IMG/VR virus record: IMGVR_UViG_3300027706_000007
Coordinates: 30,124 to 94,123 of that record
DNA from: a virus
DNA length: 64,000 nt
Reading direction: 5' to 3' (one strand)
Of the stretch, positions 10,064 to 18,295 are shown one piece after another. The translations under genes and the position numbers were made by a program. Positions within the stretch are counted from its first letter, which is position 1. Every line of letters begins with the position of its first letter. Below the pieces are notes generated by a model. That model was not told where the DNA came from. It made no database searches and saw nothing but the letters and a program-made list of their open reading frames with translations.

Positions 10064-12081
10064 TGAACCAAAAATTCTTTCGGCGTTTGTACCCATTGTT
10101 GCGTTTTCTGGAGAATTACAGACTGCGCCTGTCTTTGCGCTGACAAAAATCTAACTTGCGCTGATGTATCTTTATGATAAGTTACTTCTACTACAACATT
10201 AAACTGTCCATGAGTATTTGATACTTGATTTGCAGATAACGCTTTTCCGTTAGATATAACGAACAAATATTTTCCGCTTAAATTATTAACTAAATCGCCC
10301 GAGCTATTTCTAGCACTAATCAAAGAAGGTAGCAAATCTATTTTATAATTCGTTTGTATCGGAGCGTCATAGAAAACGATACCATCTGGTTGCACACAAC
10401 GTAAATACACATTTTGGATGCTCGGAGTTGTTGTATAAATTGTTACCCATAAACCTTCAATTAGAGCTTGTTCTGGGAAATATTGCGATACGACACTACC
10501 AAATGTTTTAAGTGTCATTACTTGCGCGGTAATATCTACTGGTGCAACAGCAACCCCCGGAATTAGGAGATTTGAATTAAGATAAAATATATTGTTATTT
10601 TTTAGCGAGAGCGGGAAAGTTAAACTAACGTTTTCAATTGGGCCTTCTGGCGGGTTGTATACTGAATCGTGTATTTGTTGTGCATATCTCGCTGCTATAG
10701 AATTGCCACTAGGATTAGTTTGTGGATAAAGAAATTGGGTACCTTCTCCATGAACCGTACTAGCCACAATTGGAAGTATAAACGTGTAAGTTACATCTTC
10801 GCCGTTTTGTGTATCCCAAGTTACGGAAATTCGTCTAACGCGCGCAACAAAATTTGGTTGTGAAAGTACATTTCCGTTCATATCTTTTACTACACCTACA
10901 AAACTTGGGATATTTAATATGACTAAATCGCCCGGATTTATTCTTGGTAATTGAGGATAGGTCGGAGAACCATAAGTATCTGGGGGCGCAAAGGTTGATT
11001 CTGCTTTAATAACTATATTAGGAATAGGACGTTGAAAGAGCGGAGTAACGTCTTTGATATATGTATTAATTTCTTCGGGGTCGATAACGTTTCCTAATGT
11101 TTTGTTCTGCTGTTTTAATCCGAGTTGCGCGATTGAAGACGGATTTTCAACGGGGACGGCTACAATTTGCGCACCTCGAAAGTTCGCGCCCGAGTAAACG
11201 AAGCTGTTTGCCATATCATCATAATCATATTCCAAAGTAGCTGAAACGATATTTTCCGCTTCAGAAAATATAATTGTATCTACGGGCGCGGAACCCGGAG
11301 TGGGCGAGGACGCACGGGGGTCATATATTGTATTGGGGCCATTTCCCACCGGTTGCCCAGTTTTATTTTGGCCGATACCAAACGCAGATTGAATTGGGTC
11401 GTAATATTCGATATTAAGCGTAGGATAAAATGGTATAGTATCTAACAACGCTTCTGCAATATAAGGTGCGGTAGAACTAGAAGAATCGAATAGCGCGGAT
11501 TGCCATAATCTTTCTATTGCAGACGCGACACTAAAATATTGTAAAATTAATTGGTCATTTACAGTTGCGTTATCAAACAGCGAATATACAGTCCCGGGTA
11601 CAATAGGGGGTAAATGCCCTGTTGAATAACTCTGTGTAAATCCATTCCACACCAAAAAGTCAAATAAATATCCGAATGTTAAATTCAATAACGGATTCAA
11701 ACGAACTAAGTAAGGGTTCGTGTTTGGCGCGAAAGGTGGCGGCGCTAAACCTTCTATCTTAACGAGACGATATTCCAAAAGTTTCCAATATGATTCTACA
11801 TAAATTGTCGTTTGAACGCCAGTTTCACTATCCAACGCATATGTTACATTTCCCGAGAATCCGCGAAACATTTGTATTTGGCTACCATCCCTGTTAACTC
11901 GATAAATTGTAATATCGCGTGCGGGTTCAATATCTTGCGCGCCTGCTAAGGTGATAGTTGCTGTATTTTCGCGCGGATGTAAATTTGTCTGAAACTCAAT
12001 TGAGACGATATTATTTGTAAATTTCGTTTGTCCATCATATTGCACGATATAAGTTATTGTTGAATAAGTTGGGTTGCTCAT
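10060..12081 (-). CDS. Baseplate hub protein (gpD/gp27-like), inferred
   Basis: 673 residues from ATG 12081, preceded by GGTGAG just after the tape-measure stop; a GTG at 12087 is an alternative. The N-terminal 100 residues (ISIEFQTNLHPRENTATITLAGA, then YRVNRDGSQIQMFRGFSG and the SYWKLLEYRLVKIEG segment) resemble hub proteins of the late-control-D/gp27 group: a field point, a filament-like beta domain and a 'modified by drift' kinetics of strands. A long insertion-rich middle and a C-terminal beta domain follow. Its place after tail tube, chaperone and tape measure is exactly where hub/tail-tip genes lie in tailed viruses, which is the main support. Confidence 0.65.
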   Translation of the reverse strand: MSNPTYSTITYIVQYDGQTKFTNNIVSIEFQTNLHPRENTATITLAGAQDIEPARDITIYRVNRDGSQIQMFRGFSGNVTYALDSETGVQTTIYVESYWKLLEYRLVKIEGLAPPPFAPNTNPYLVRLNPLLNLTFGYLFDFLVWNGFTQSYSTGHLPPIVPGTVYSLFDNATVNDQLILQYFSVASAIERLWQSALFDSSSSTAPYIAEALLDTIPFYPTLNIEYYDPIQSAFGIGQNKTGQPVGNGPNTIYDPRASSPTPGSAPVDTIIFSEAENIVSATLEYDYDDMANSFVYSGANFRGAQIVAVPVENPSSIAQLGLKQQNKTLGNVIDPEEINTYIKDVTPLFQRPIPNIVIKAESTFAPPDTYGSPTYPQLPRINPGDLVILNIPSFVGVVKDMNGNVLSQPNFVARVRRISVTWDTQNGEDVTYTFILPIVASTVHGEGTQFLYPQTNPSGNSIAARYAQQIHDSVYNPPEGPIENVSLTFPLSLKNNNIFYLNSNLLIPGVAVAPVDITAQVMTLKTFGSVVSQYFPEQALIEGLWVTIYTTTPSIQNVYLRCVQPDGIVFYDAPIQTNYKIDLLPSLISARNSSGDLVNNLSGKYLFVISNGKALSANQVSNTHGQFNVVVEVTYHKDTSAQVRFLSAQRQAQSVILQKTQQWVQTPKEFLVH

Positions 12082-12091
12082 TTTCACTCAC

Positions 12092-12967
12092 CTAATAGCT
12101 GCCACGCGTTCTAAATAATGTCGCGAATTGTTTCTCTATTTCAGATACAATCGATTTCGCGGTCGCGACAGGACTTGAACTGCCGCTAATATTAAACTGC
12201 ATAGATATTGGCGCGTTTCCACCAGCACCACGCAAACCTTTTAGCGCGTCAACTAATTCTGCGGTCACAACTTCTTCACCTTTATGGATGACTGCGAGAC
12301 CGCTTTCTTGTACCGTTCCTCCACCCTGAGCACCGGCTATTGTCGCAAATCCGCTCGCCGTTTTAACGGCTGCCTGTGCCGGAGCCATTGCTGCTTGAAT
12401 TATAGTTCCGAAGGTGTTTAACCATGCATATTGCAAACCGGTTGCAGCAACAGTTTGATTTTTCAGCGCCTGATTATAAAGTGCTAGATTATAGTTGAGT
12501 GCAATTTGTGTAGATAAAGCCTCAGAAGAATATCGTCCAGTTGCCTGAACTGCAAATGCATTTAGAGCTAGTGCCTGTGTGTACATATTCTGTTGCTGAA
12601 TCGCGTTTATTTGCGCATCGTAGAGTTGTACTTGCTGGTCTACATATCCCATATTCATATTTATAAGCTGGTTTTGTATTGTGAGAATCGAGTTATATGT
12701 AGTTACTAATGTATTTCCTACGCTAGAAAGTGTTGATAGTATTCCACTAACTCCCGATAAAGAACTCTGTAAAGCATTGGAATGACTTGCGGTCTGTCGT
12801 ATGATTTGAGCAAGCTGATTTTGAGCCTGTGTCATAGCTTCTAATTGCATCGAAACCTGAACGGTTGCCAAACCGATGGCATTGAGGATACTAATCATTG
12901 TTTGATACTCGGGCATATACTCCGAGAAATTCCCATCACTCTCATCGTTGGAAGAATCTGCGCTCAA
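12092..12967 (-). CDS. Short tail tape-measure protein
   Basis: 291 residues from a leaderless TTG start. The first two thirds are helical and Gln/Ala/Ser-rich with few charges (about residues 15-200). The C-terminal 80 residues carry GGGTVQESGLAVIHKGEEVVTAE followed by an Ile/Gln strand ISMQFNISGSS, which matches the conserved C-terminal region of many tape-measure proteins (GxA-x-IGE-x-GPEAV-x-P type). It follows the frameshifting chaperone and precedes the hub, the standard order. At about 1.5 angstrom per residue a 291-residue ruler would predict a tail near 40-45 nm, unusually short. Confidence 0.75.
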   Translation of the reverse strand: MSADSSNDESDGNFSEYMPEYQTMISILNAIGLATVQVSMQLEAMTQAQNQLAQIIRQTASHSNALQSSLSGVSGILSTLSSVGNTLVTTYNSILTIQNQLINMNMGYVDQQVQLYDAQINAIQQQNMYTQALALNAFAVQATGRYSSEALSTQIALNYNLALYNQALKNQTVAATGLQYAWLNTFGTIIQAAMAPAQAAVKTASGFATIAGAQGGGTVQESGLAVIHKGEEVVTAELVDALKGLRGAGGNAPISMQFNISGSSSPVATAKSIVSEIEKQFATLFRTRGSY

Positions 12968-12991
12968 TATTTAAAATTAAGACGTGCTTAC

Positions 12992-13225
12992 TTAAAAGTT
13001 TTTCAGATTAGATTTCCTTTTTGCTTGTTTTAAGATTTTATCATTCTCGGCTTGATTTATAAATAAGAACGCGTCCCTATCTCGCGCTGAGAGTTTAGAT
13101 AGCTCCCATGGTTTGATTCCGAGCATTAAGAGGTTGTATTTTCTGACGGCTTCGATTGCATCTTGTTTTGCTCGCGCGTTACGAGTGTTTGTAGTGCCGG
13201 AGGCAACAATGTCAGCGAGCGCGCT
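12992..13225 (-). CDS. Frameshift extension of tail assembly chaperone (T domain of gpGT-like)
   Basis: Open frame in the -1 register, entered after the slippery heptamer. The extension is 77 residues (starting S-A-L-A-D-I-V-A-S), giving a fusion of 85 + 77 = 162 residues and ending at TAA 12992-12994, 24 bases before the tape-measure start. It holds the charged helical segment AKQDAIEAVRKYNLLMLGIKPWELSKL, like T domains of lambda gpGT-type fusions. It has no start codon of its own with a promoter or ribosome site, so fusion by frameshift is the natural explanation. Confidence 0.75.
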   Translation of the reverse strand, partial: SALADIVASGTTNTRNARAKQDAIEAVRKYNLLMLGIKPWELSKLSARDRDAFLFINQAENDKILKQAKRKSNLKNF

Positions 13226-13479
13226 AAAAAATCGTAATAGGTGTTATTAAATTGTAACCATTCTATCCACAATCCCGTTACTACCTCTCGGGGCAGTTGT
13301 TTATACCACGCAACGTCGTGTGCAGGTTCCACACCCATAGCCAGTTCTAAATAGCGCGCATCTGAACTTTTAGATTTAGATTTTAGCTCGCTCAATTCAT
13401 CATCTTGAGCCGCAGTTAATCTTTTAAGTGTAAACTTATATCCTAAAATTTCAACTTCTTTACGCTCAGGATAGGACAT
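13126..13479 (-). CDS. Tail assembly chaperone, short form (gpG-like)
   Basis: 117 residues. The sequence EVEILGYKFTLKRLTAAQDDELSEL at the N-terminus is typical of G-type chaperones, small acidic proteins lying between tail tube and tape measure. The frame contains the heptamer T TTT TTA at codons 84-85, from which a -1 shift enters a second open frame. Unshifted translation stops at 13126-13128. In other tailed viruses the two products bind tape-measure and tail-tube proteins during assembly. ATG 13479. Confidence 0.8.
   Translation of the reverse strand: MSYPERKEVEILGYKFTLKRLTAAQDDELSELKSKSKSSDARYLELAMGVEPAHDVAWYKQLPREVVTGLWIEWLQFNNTYYDFLARSLTLLPPALQTLVTREQNKMQSKPSENTTS
13225..13231 (-). 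promoter_or_regulatory. Programmed -1 frameshift slippery site
   Basis: Read on the minus strand, the bases are T TTT TTA in the zero frame (codons GAT TTT TTA), the classic X XXY YYZ type also used by retroviruses. Downstream, GCTCGC can pair with GCGAGC some 40 bases later and encloses a small TGCC-TCC-GGCA hairpin, a weak candidate stimulator. Confidence 0.75.
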
Positions 13480-13512
13480 TAAGATATACGCGGAAAACGC
13501 GCCTTATAAATT

Positions 13513-13731
13513 TTATGTAGAATGTTTCTGTTGGTGTAGGATATCATCTAACGTGGGTTGATTGAAAACTCCATTAGTATATAGTTGGAGTAAGTATAAA
13601 TTGTTCGAGGTTTCGCGAGCCTCTGACGGAGTAATTTTTAAAGAATTTCTGTAGGAAGAAATTAACGCGAGTAGAGCAACTAAACTAAGGAAACCAAACA
13701 TTATCAACATATATTCTTCTATGAATCCCAT
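13513..13731 (-). CDS. Small membrane protein in the tail module
   Basis: 72 residues with one strong hydrophobic segment (about residues 7-26) and a soluble C-terminal tail. TATA ACTTTATATAG about 27-35 bases upstream of ATG. It sits between the tail tube gene group and the chaperone; role unknown. No holin family match is claimed. Confidence 0.6.
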   Translation of the reverse strand: MGFIEEYMLIMFGFLSLVALLALISSYRNSLKITPSEARETSNNLYLLQLYTNGVFNQPTLDDILHQQKHST

Positions 13732-13814
13732 GGTAATGAGAATGGACTCGCATGCTATATAAAGTTTTCTCGGAAATAGAAATATTTAAAAGGTCGGCGC
13801 GCTGAATTTTTTAT

Positions 13815-14525
13815 ATGAGAATTGTCGCGCTCGCGTGGAAAGATGATTCTTTTAAAGCGCAAAACTGGATTCCCCAATCTGGTACCAGCGCATCCACCAC
13901 AGGAGACGAGATTACGCTAAATGGAACCATTACGCGCACATTAACTGAATCCTTACTACCATACAGTTTTAATTTTATGTCTGTTCGCAGCTATTCCACG
14001 AGTAGCGCGAATATAACAATAAATCTTAATTATAATTCCACTACTGAAGCTTCTGTATCTTTTACCCCAGCAACAGTTTATTCGCGCCAAGGATTTCTCT
14101 TAACTCCCATTCCTTCAAACATAAACAGCATACAAATAATTAGTTCCGCATCTGCAACAGTTGATTATATAGCTTTAGCTGATTTGTCAGCTTTTCCTAA
14201 TGGCTATGCGTCCGAAATAGACTTCGGAGGTGATTTACTCACTATCAGCGCAAATTTCCGCACAACATCTCAATCAGTTCCAAACTCTACAGATGTTATC
14301 CAGCAACTCGGAATAGCTAGCAAAGAATATAAGTTACAGTTACCTAAAGTTCCGAAAGAAGTATATAATTGGCTTGAATATTTAGAACAAAATCATATTC
14401 CTGTTGAATTTGTTTCTAATAGTTTATCTGCTACCGGTTACCTAGTCAATGTTTCCGCACTAACTAATTGGGGCTGGGTCTCACAGCCCGTGGGTCAATA
14501 TATTTACGGGGAAGCACAAACGTGA
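13815..14525 (+). CDS. Probable tail-tip/distal tail protein
   Basis: 236 residues, leaderless ATG after TATA at about 13780-13790. The first 150 residues form a beta-sandwich-like pattern (jelly-roll or carbohydrate-binding type); the C-terminal part (LPKVPKEVYNWLEYLEQNHIPVEFVS) is typical of small tail proteins with a central helix. Inserted on the plus strand between two blocks of the minus-strand tail module, and followed by a small gene starting in the overlap of its stop. Assignment is by context. Confidence 0.55.
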   Translation: MRIVALAWKDDSFKAQNWIPQSGTSASTTGDEITLNGTITRTLTESLLPYSFNFMSVRSYSTSSANITINLNYNSTTEASVSFTPATVYSRQGFLLTPIPSNINSIQIISSASATVDYIALADLSAFPNGYASEIDFGGDLLTISANFRTTSQSVPNSTDVIQQLGIASKEYKLQLPKVPKEVYNWLEYLEQNHIPVEFVSNSLSATGYLVNVSALTNWGWVSQPVGQYIYGEAQT

Positions 14526-14530
14526 TAAAG

Positions 14531-14701
14531 ATGGTTGAAAAATTTACGCAAATTGGAGGAAGCAACCTCGCATCTGGCTCAATGGGTCTAAGCTTATCTG
14601 TATACATTATAAGTCTACAGCCACCACTACCAGAACAACAACTCTATGATGTTACAGCGACTTTGATTAAAGCTGATGCAGATGTAGATGAATCATATTA
14701 A
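14531..14701 (+). CDS. Small beta-rich protein, unknown
   Basis: 56 residues from ATG 14531; a GTG at 14522 overlapping the previous stop (GTGA) would add three residues. It ends four bases into the stop of the convergent tail tube gene. Sequence is short, Ser/Leu-rich and ends in an acidic tail. Same transcription unit as the gene before it. Confidence 0.5.
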   Translation: MVEKFTQIGGSNLASGSMGLSLSVYIISLQPPLPEQQLYDVTATLIKADADVDESY

Positions 14702-15558
14702 GTGTGTACTGTCGCGTTTTCTCCCGCGAAACTCATATCGAACTTCACAATATCGCCGGGGCTGAATTTCATGTTGTTCGATGCAACATATTTGGTAACT
14801 GTACATTCGAGATAATAATTCGTACTACCGTTCGTTCCGATTAAGAGTTCTAAATCAAACGGAGACATATTCATCATCTGACCAAATTCTGATACATCTT
14901 GCAGCGTGAAAGTGATTGTACCTTCAATTGTCGCGTTGAGTGCGGGATTGGCTCGGATATATGGTTGGTCGAATTGATATACGCGCTGCAAATTGTTGCT
15001 AATTGTTACATCAAAACTTAAAGGACGCACAGAAACTACTCCACCCAATATTACTTCTTGTTCAACGAAATAGAAAGGAGTAACCCCGGGGTCAGTCGCA
15101 AACGTTACTCCAGTTGGCGCAGTATTTGTAACGTTTTGTCCCCAATATTGTACGTCAACATAAAAAGGCTGATTAGTGCGACCCTGCATCTGAACCCGAT
15201 TTGCGCGTGCACCATTCACGAGAAAGTATTGATTTATATCGGTATCATAAATTAAAACGCTATGAGAAGTGGTTGGTACATTGTTAATTTGGTCTGTTAA
15301 AAGAACAATATCCTGTGGATTATATCCCACTTCAAGATTGACTTCTCGCGGCCCCTGCAAAATGTTATTAGGATATCTTCCGGTTCCGTCAAGTGGCCAT
15401 GTGTAGAATTTTTTCTGGTCTACCGATAATGTAATTCCGCCCTGTGTTGGCTGAAAACTGCCGACCCAGTTATATGTAGTATTTGTTGGACTTACGCCAT
15501 ACGAACTCTCGGCCGCGAATCCTACTTGGGAACGCCAGCCGACCGCGATAAGAGACAT
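14698..15558 (-). CDS. Major tail (tube) protein
   Basis: 286 residues. The N-terminus GWRSQVGFAAESSYGV is the hallmark of the Phage_tube_2-like tail tube family, followed by alternating strands, a QDIVLLT segment and a C-terminal ECTVTKYVASNNMKFSPGDI. ATG 15558 is preceded by TTTAAATATTA at a leaderless distance. No sheath gene is seen nearby, which favours a non-contractile tail. Confidence 0.8.
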   Translation of the reverse strand: MSLIAVGWRSQVGFAAESSYGVSPTNTTYNWVGSFQPTQGGITLSVDQKKFYTWPLDGTGRYPNNILQGPREVNLEVGYNPQDIVLLTDQINNVPTTSHSVLIYDTDINQYFLVNGARANRVQMQGRTNQPFYVDVQYWGQNVTNTAPTGVTFATDPGVTPFYFVEQEVILGGVVSVRPLSFDVTISNNLQRVYQFDQPYIRANPALNATIEGTITFTLQDVSEFGQMMNMSPFDLELLIGTNGSTNYYLECTVTKYVASNNMKFSPGDIVKFDMSFAGENATVHT

Positions 15559-15611
15559 ATAAATATAAATTTCTATCGCTAATATTTAAATTTTTGTATC
15601 CGCGAATGTTT

Positions 15612-15650
15612 CATAAAAGTAAAAAGGATATAAAGTTCTTTACTTTTATG
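15612..15650. terminator. 12-bp inverted repeat between tail and phosphoesterase genes
   Basis: CATAAAAGTAAA at 15612-15623 is the perfect reverse complement of 15639-15650, with a 15-base loop. It overlaps the stop codon of the minus-strand phosphoesterase (TAA 15646-15648) and lies just before the tail tube promoter, so it may end phosphoesterase transcripts; AT-rich inverted repeats of this size can also be chance. Confidence 0.4.
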
Positions 15651-16356
15651 GAACATCAAATACATTTACAAGTTCATCATTATGCCATATTTCGACTTTC
15701 GGAAATGTGCCAGATGTATAAATCGCATAATGCTGTTCTTTTTGACTGCTATCTACACGAATCGATAACGTTCTGCCAAATCTCGCAATCGTGTATGGGC
15801 CGCTGATGTGGCCACTAAACGCGAGTTTTGGTTGCAATTTATTTAGCGCACTTTCCATAATCCGCAATCCTGTCATAGGCTCGTGAACAAAACTCAAATA
15901 TTCCTTAGTTAGCGGACTTTCGTGAGTACAAACAACATCAACGTTTGTTAATTTTTGCAGAAAAGATTCGTAAACCCATGGAAACTGACGCGGGGTTTGG
16001 TCTTTTATTAAACTTTTCTCGCTTACAATACCATTTACAAATCCCCACGTTAATCCCGCAATTTCCCGACGCTCTGCATCGTGACACCATATACTTGTGT
16101 TATCACGATTCCGTGCACGTGTGAGCGTAAATAGATTATCGTGGTTTCCATAAATAATATTTAGGCGCGCTAAAGTTGCTAAATCTTCCCATTCTTCAAC
16201 CGTCCATGCATGACCCAAATCCCCAACCGCGACAACTTCATTAATATTCTGTTTCTTGATAATTCCACGCAACCAATCTAATGCGTAACCCTGATATATT
16301 TTATGGTGTTCTCCATGCTCGTAATGTATGTCACTCACGATTAGTACTTTGGTCAT
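15646..16356 (-). CDS. Calcineurin-like metallophosphoesterase
   Basis: 236 residues from ATG 16356, which has TATA ATATTTAAAT about 27 bases upstream; a longer in-frame reading to 16536 lacks a promoter. All metal-binding motifs are present in order: SDIH (D, H) near residue 10, GDLGH, GNHDN, CTHESP and SGHISG. Members act on phosphodiesters or phosphoproteins; DNA, cyclic nucleotides or nucleoside phosphates are all possible substrates here. Archaeal viruses and phages commonly carry such enzymes for nucleic-acid processing or to remove host signalling nucleotides, but nothing in the sequence fixes the substrate. Confidence 0.85.
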   Translation of the reverse strand: MTKVLIVSDIHYEHGEHHKIYQGYALDWLRGIIKKQNINEVVAVGDLGHAWTVEEWEDLATLARLNIIYGNHDNLFTLTRARNRDNTSIWCHDAERREIAGLTWGFVNGIVSEKSLIKDQTPRQFPWVYESFLQKLTNVDVVCTHESPLTKEYLSFVHEPMTGLRIMESALNKLQPKLAFSGHISGPYTIARFGRTLSIRVDSSQKEQHYAIYTSGTFPKVEIWHNDELVNVFDVP

Positions 16357-16450
16357 TCCGCGAAAATTTAAATATCTAACTATTAACGTTTTCGTATGTT
16401 TTAAAATATACCAGAAACTTTTATATAAAGACTCGCTATTACAGAAGGCC

Positions 16451-16681
16451 ATGGACACATGGCTCTCGAACTTTAAAAATTTCAAAAGACATGCATGGCT
16501 CGAAAACTCGCGCGTTTCTTGGTTTCTGGTACGCACTTATTCAGATTATAACTCATATGAACGAGAAAGCCGACAACTATTTGACGTTAATCTATATTAC
16601 GTGTCCAGAATAGAGAAAAAAATTGGCGGTCGTTTCGCGCGCATAAGACAAATTAACAAGAATAGTGTGCAACTTTACTGA
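16451..16681 (+). CDS. Small basic protein, unknown
   Basis: 76 residues starting at ATG 16451, about 27 bases after CTTTTATATAAAG. Rich in Arg, Lys, Trp and Tyr, with no cysteine. Divergent from the phosphoesterase. The charge would suit nucleic-acid binding, but no motif is recognised. Confidence 0.6.
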   Translation: MDTWLSNFKNFKRHAWLENSRVSWFLVRTYSDYNSYERESRQLFDVNLYYVSRIEKKIGGRFARIRQINKNSVQLY

Positions 16682-16739
16682 ACATCCGCTATTGATTCTA
16701 TCCATAAATTTATATATTTTGAAAGCCTAACCAAATACC

Positions 16740-16958
16740 ATGGACGGAGATATGTATAGAATGCAACTTTTACTGAGAAATCAGCTTTTAGATTTTAATA
16801 ATGAAGTATCAGAGTTTCTAAACAAACATTATAATCAATATCATAATTATAATATGGATTTAATAAGCAGATTTGAAGTTCCATTATGGATATCTTTAGA
16901 TTTTAAAATGCTAGTAGAGAATCATGTAATACATATATACCATGAATGGTACTACTGA
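16740..16958 (+). CDS. Small protein, unknown
   Basis: 72 residues, leaderless after AATTTATATATTTT. Helical N-terminal half with Asn/Tyr-rich linker (about residues 28-40) and a hydrophobic C-terminus ending EWYY. It overlaps the stop of the convergent RadB-like gene by 7 bases. Confidence 0.55.
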   Translation: MDGDMYRMQLLLRNQLLDFNNEVSEFLNKHYNQYHNYNMDLISRFEVPLWISLDFKMLVENHVIHIYHEWYY

Positions 16959-17953
16959 ACATCTATATCGGGTCTAGCAACATCGTTCGCAGTGACGAGT
17001 TGTCTGCGCGACGCGAGTTCGCGTTTCAGTGTAGCTCTCTCTTCTTCTGATGACCGTCGGAATCCATTCGAGTCAATCTGTAAAAGATATACTTTACTCC
17101 ATTCTTGTATTGTCGGATAGCGAAGAACCCAAATATTACGCGCGCCCGTAGGAAATGGTATCGTAACTTCACGTTCTTCTTTTTTAATTGTTTTAGTTTG
17201 TTTTAAGATATTAAGAAAGTCGTTACTACGTTCGATTGCAAATAGTACTTTTACATGATGACCAACCGCGCTGCCCCCCTTAACGACGGCAGAGGTTATC
17301 GTCTGGAACGGTACCGTAGGATTCATAGATAGGTGATGTGTAGTAAATATGTATATTTGCTCTTTCGTTAGTTCGACAACTTTCATAAGATAAATGAAGA
17401 ATGCCTCTTCAAGTGCCTGTCTCAGTGGAAAATTTTGCTGGCCACCCATTAGAAGAATATCAAACGCGGCCGTGATTGAATCGATTACTATAAGGCCAAT
17501 GTTATTTTCTCTTATGAAATCTAATAGTGGAGATGTCTCAGGCGCGACAGAAATCGGAACGAATTCTGCTTTAGTTGCTTTAACTTTAGTTTCTTGTTCT
17601 TCATTTTCTTCAACTTTCTTTGGTGTATGTTTTGTCATCATAAGATTTCCTGATATACCTACAAGTCTCAGCAAATCGAGTGGCATGGGTACATATTTAT
17701 AGTGCAGTGTGAGTTTTGTGTTATATTTTACCTCAAGCGACGGTGCCCACAAATCTTGGAAATAATGAGACGATTCTTCCGAACTGATATATAGAGTATC
17801 TTTTCCGGTCTCGCGTTTAATTTGATAAGCTAATTCTAGCGCGTATAAGGATTTCCCAGATTGCTTCCTACCCATCATACCCGTAATTATGCCAGCAGGC
17901 ATCGTTTCGTCGAGATATGGAAATTGCATCGGCACTATGTAAAATAATCCCAT
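16952..17953 (-). CDS. RadB/RecA-like ATPase
   Basis: 333 residues. Walker A GRKQSGKS at about residues 28-35, Walker B LIVIDSI near residue 155, with a basic and acidic insertion between them (about residues 108-135) that is not usual for RadB. The core resembles single-domain archaeal RadB/RecA ATPases that bind DNA during recombination or replication-fork processing; no N-terminal HhH domain of RadA is present. Start ATG 17953 is close after the stop of a coiled-coil protein gene. Could also be a DnaB-like loader ATPase; RadB-like is the better fit. Confidence 0.7.
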   Translation of the reverse strand: MGLFYIVPMQFPYLDETMPAGIITGMMGRKQSGKSLYALELAYQIKRETGKDTLYISSEESSHYFQDLWAPSLEVKYNTKLTLHYKYVPMPLDLLRLVGISGNLMMTKHTPKKVEENEEQETKVKATKAEFVPISVAPETSPLLDFIRENNIGLIVIDSITAAFDILLMGGQQNFPLRQALEEAFFIYLMKVVELTKEQIYIFTTHHLSMNPTVPFQTITSAVVKGGSAVGHHVKVLFAIERSNDFLNILKQTKTIKKEEREVTIPFPTGARNIWVLRYPTIQEWSKVYLLQIDSNGFRRSSEEERATLKRELASRRQLVTANDVARPDIDVQ

Positions 17954-17965
17954 TAATAAATATAA

Positions 17966-18295
17966 TCAAAGATTTTGCTGTGAGCGATTGCGCATACGAT
18001 TTATATCTTCTCGTATTGCAGCTATATCGGCACTCATTTGCGTGGAATTGTGATTTAGAACGACTATCGATTTATTAATTGACTCTATATCAATTTTTAT
18101 ATCTGCTATTTCTTTTCCGGTAACTTGCTGAAGAACTTCTAATTTAGCTAATGCGACTGCGGTATCTATTTGCTTGCGTGTATTTTCTCTAATAATATGA
18201 TGAAAATACCACAGGATTGTCGCGATTAAACCCACTACAGGTGTGATAGTAATTGCAAAATATGATAAAATAGTACTCATCTCACTCACCGACAT
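17966..18295 (-). CDS. Membrane-anchored coiled-coil protein
   Basis: 109 residues from ATG 18295, overlapping the previous stop; an internal ATG at 18280, directly after that stop, is an alternative. One transmembrane segment (about residues 12-32) is followed by a long helical coiled coil (LEVLQQVTGKEIADIKIDIESI, then VVLNHNSTQMSADIAAI). Part of the transcription unit with the RadB-like ATPase. Possible membrane tether for replication proteins; inference only. Confidence 0.65.
   Translation of the reverse strand: MSVSEMSTILSYFAITITPVVGLIATILWYFHHIIRENTRKQIDTAVALAKLEVLQQVTGKEIADIKIDIESINKSIVVLNHNSTQMSADIAAIREDINRMRNRSQQNL

Noticed and set aside
10669-10863. Plus-strand frame inside the hub gene
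   Set aside because: No promoter; hub reading frame is long and continuous.
16328-16450. Upstream extension of the small gene at 16451
   Set aside because: The TATA box lies within it, so transcription starts later.
16357-16536. Longer N-terminus of the phosphoesterase
   Set aside because: Motif SDIH would be placed 70 residues in, and the promoter sits at the internal ATG.
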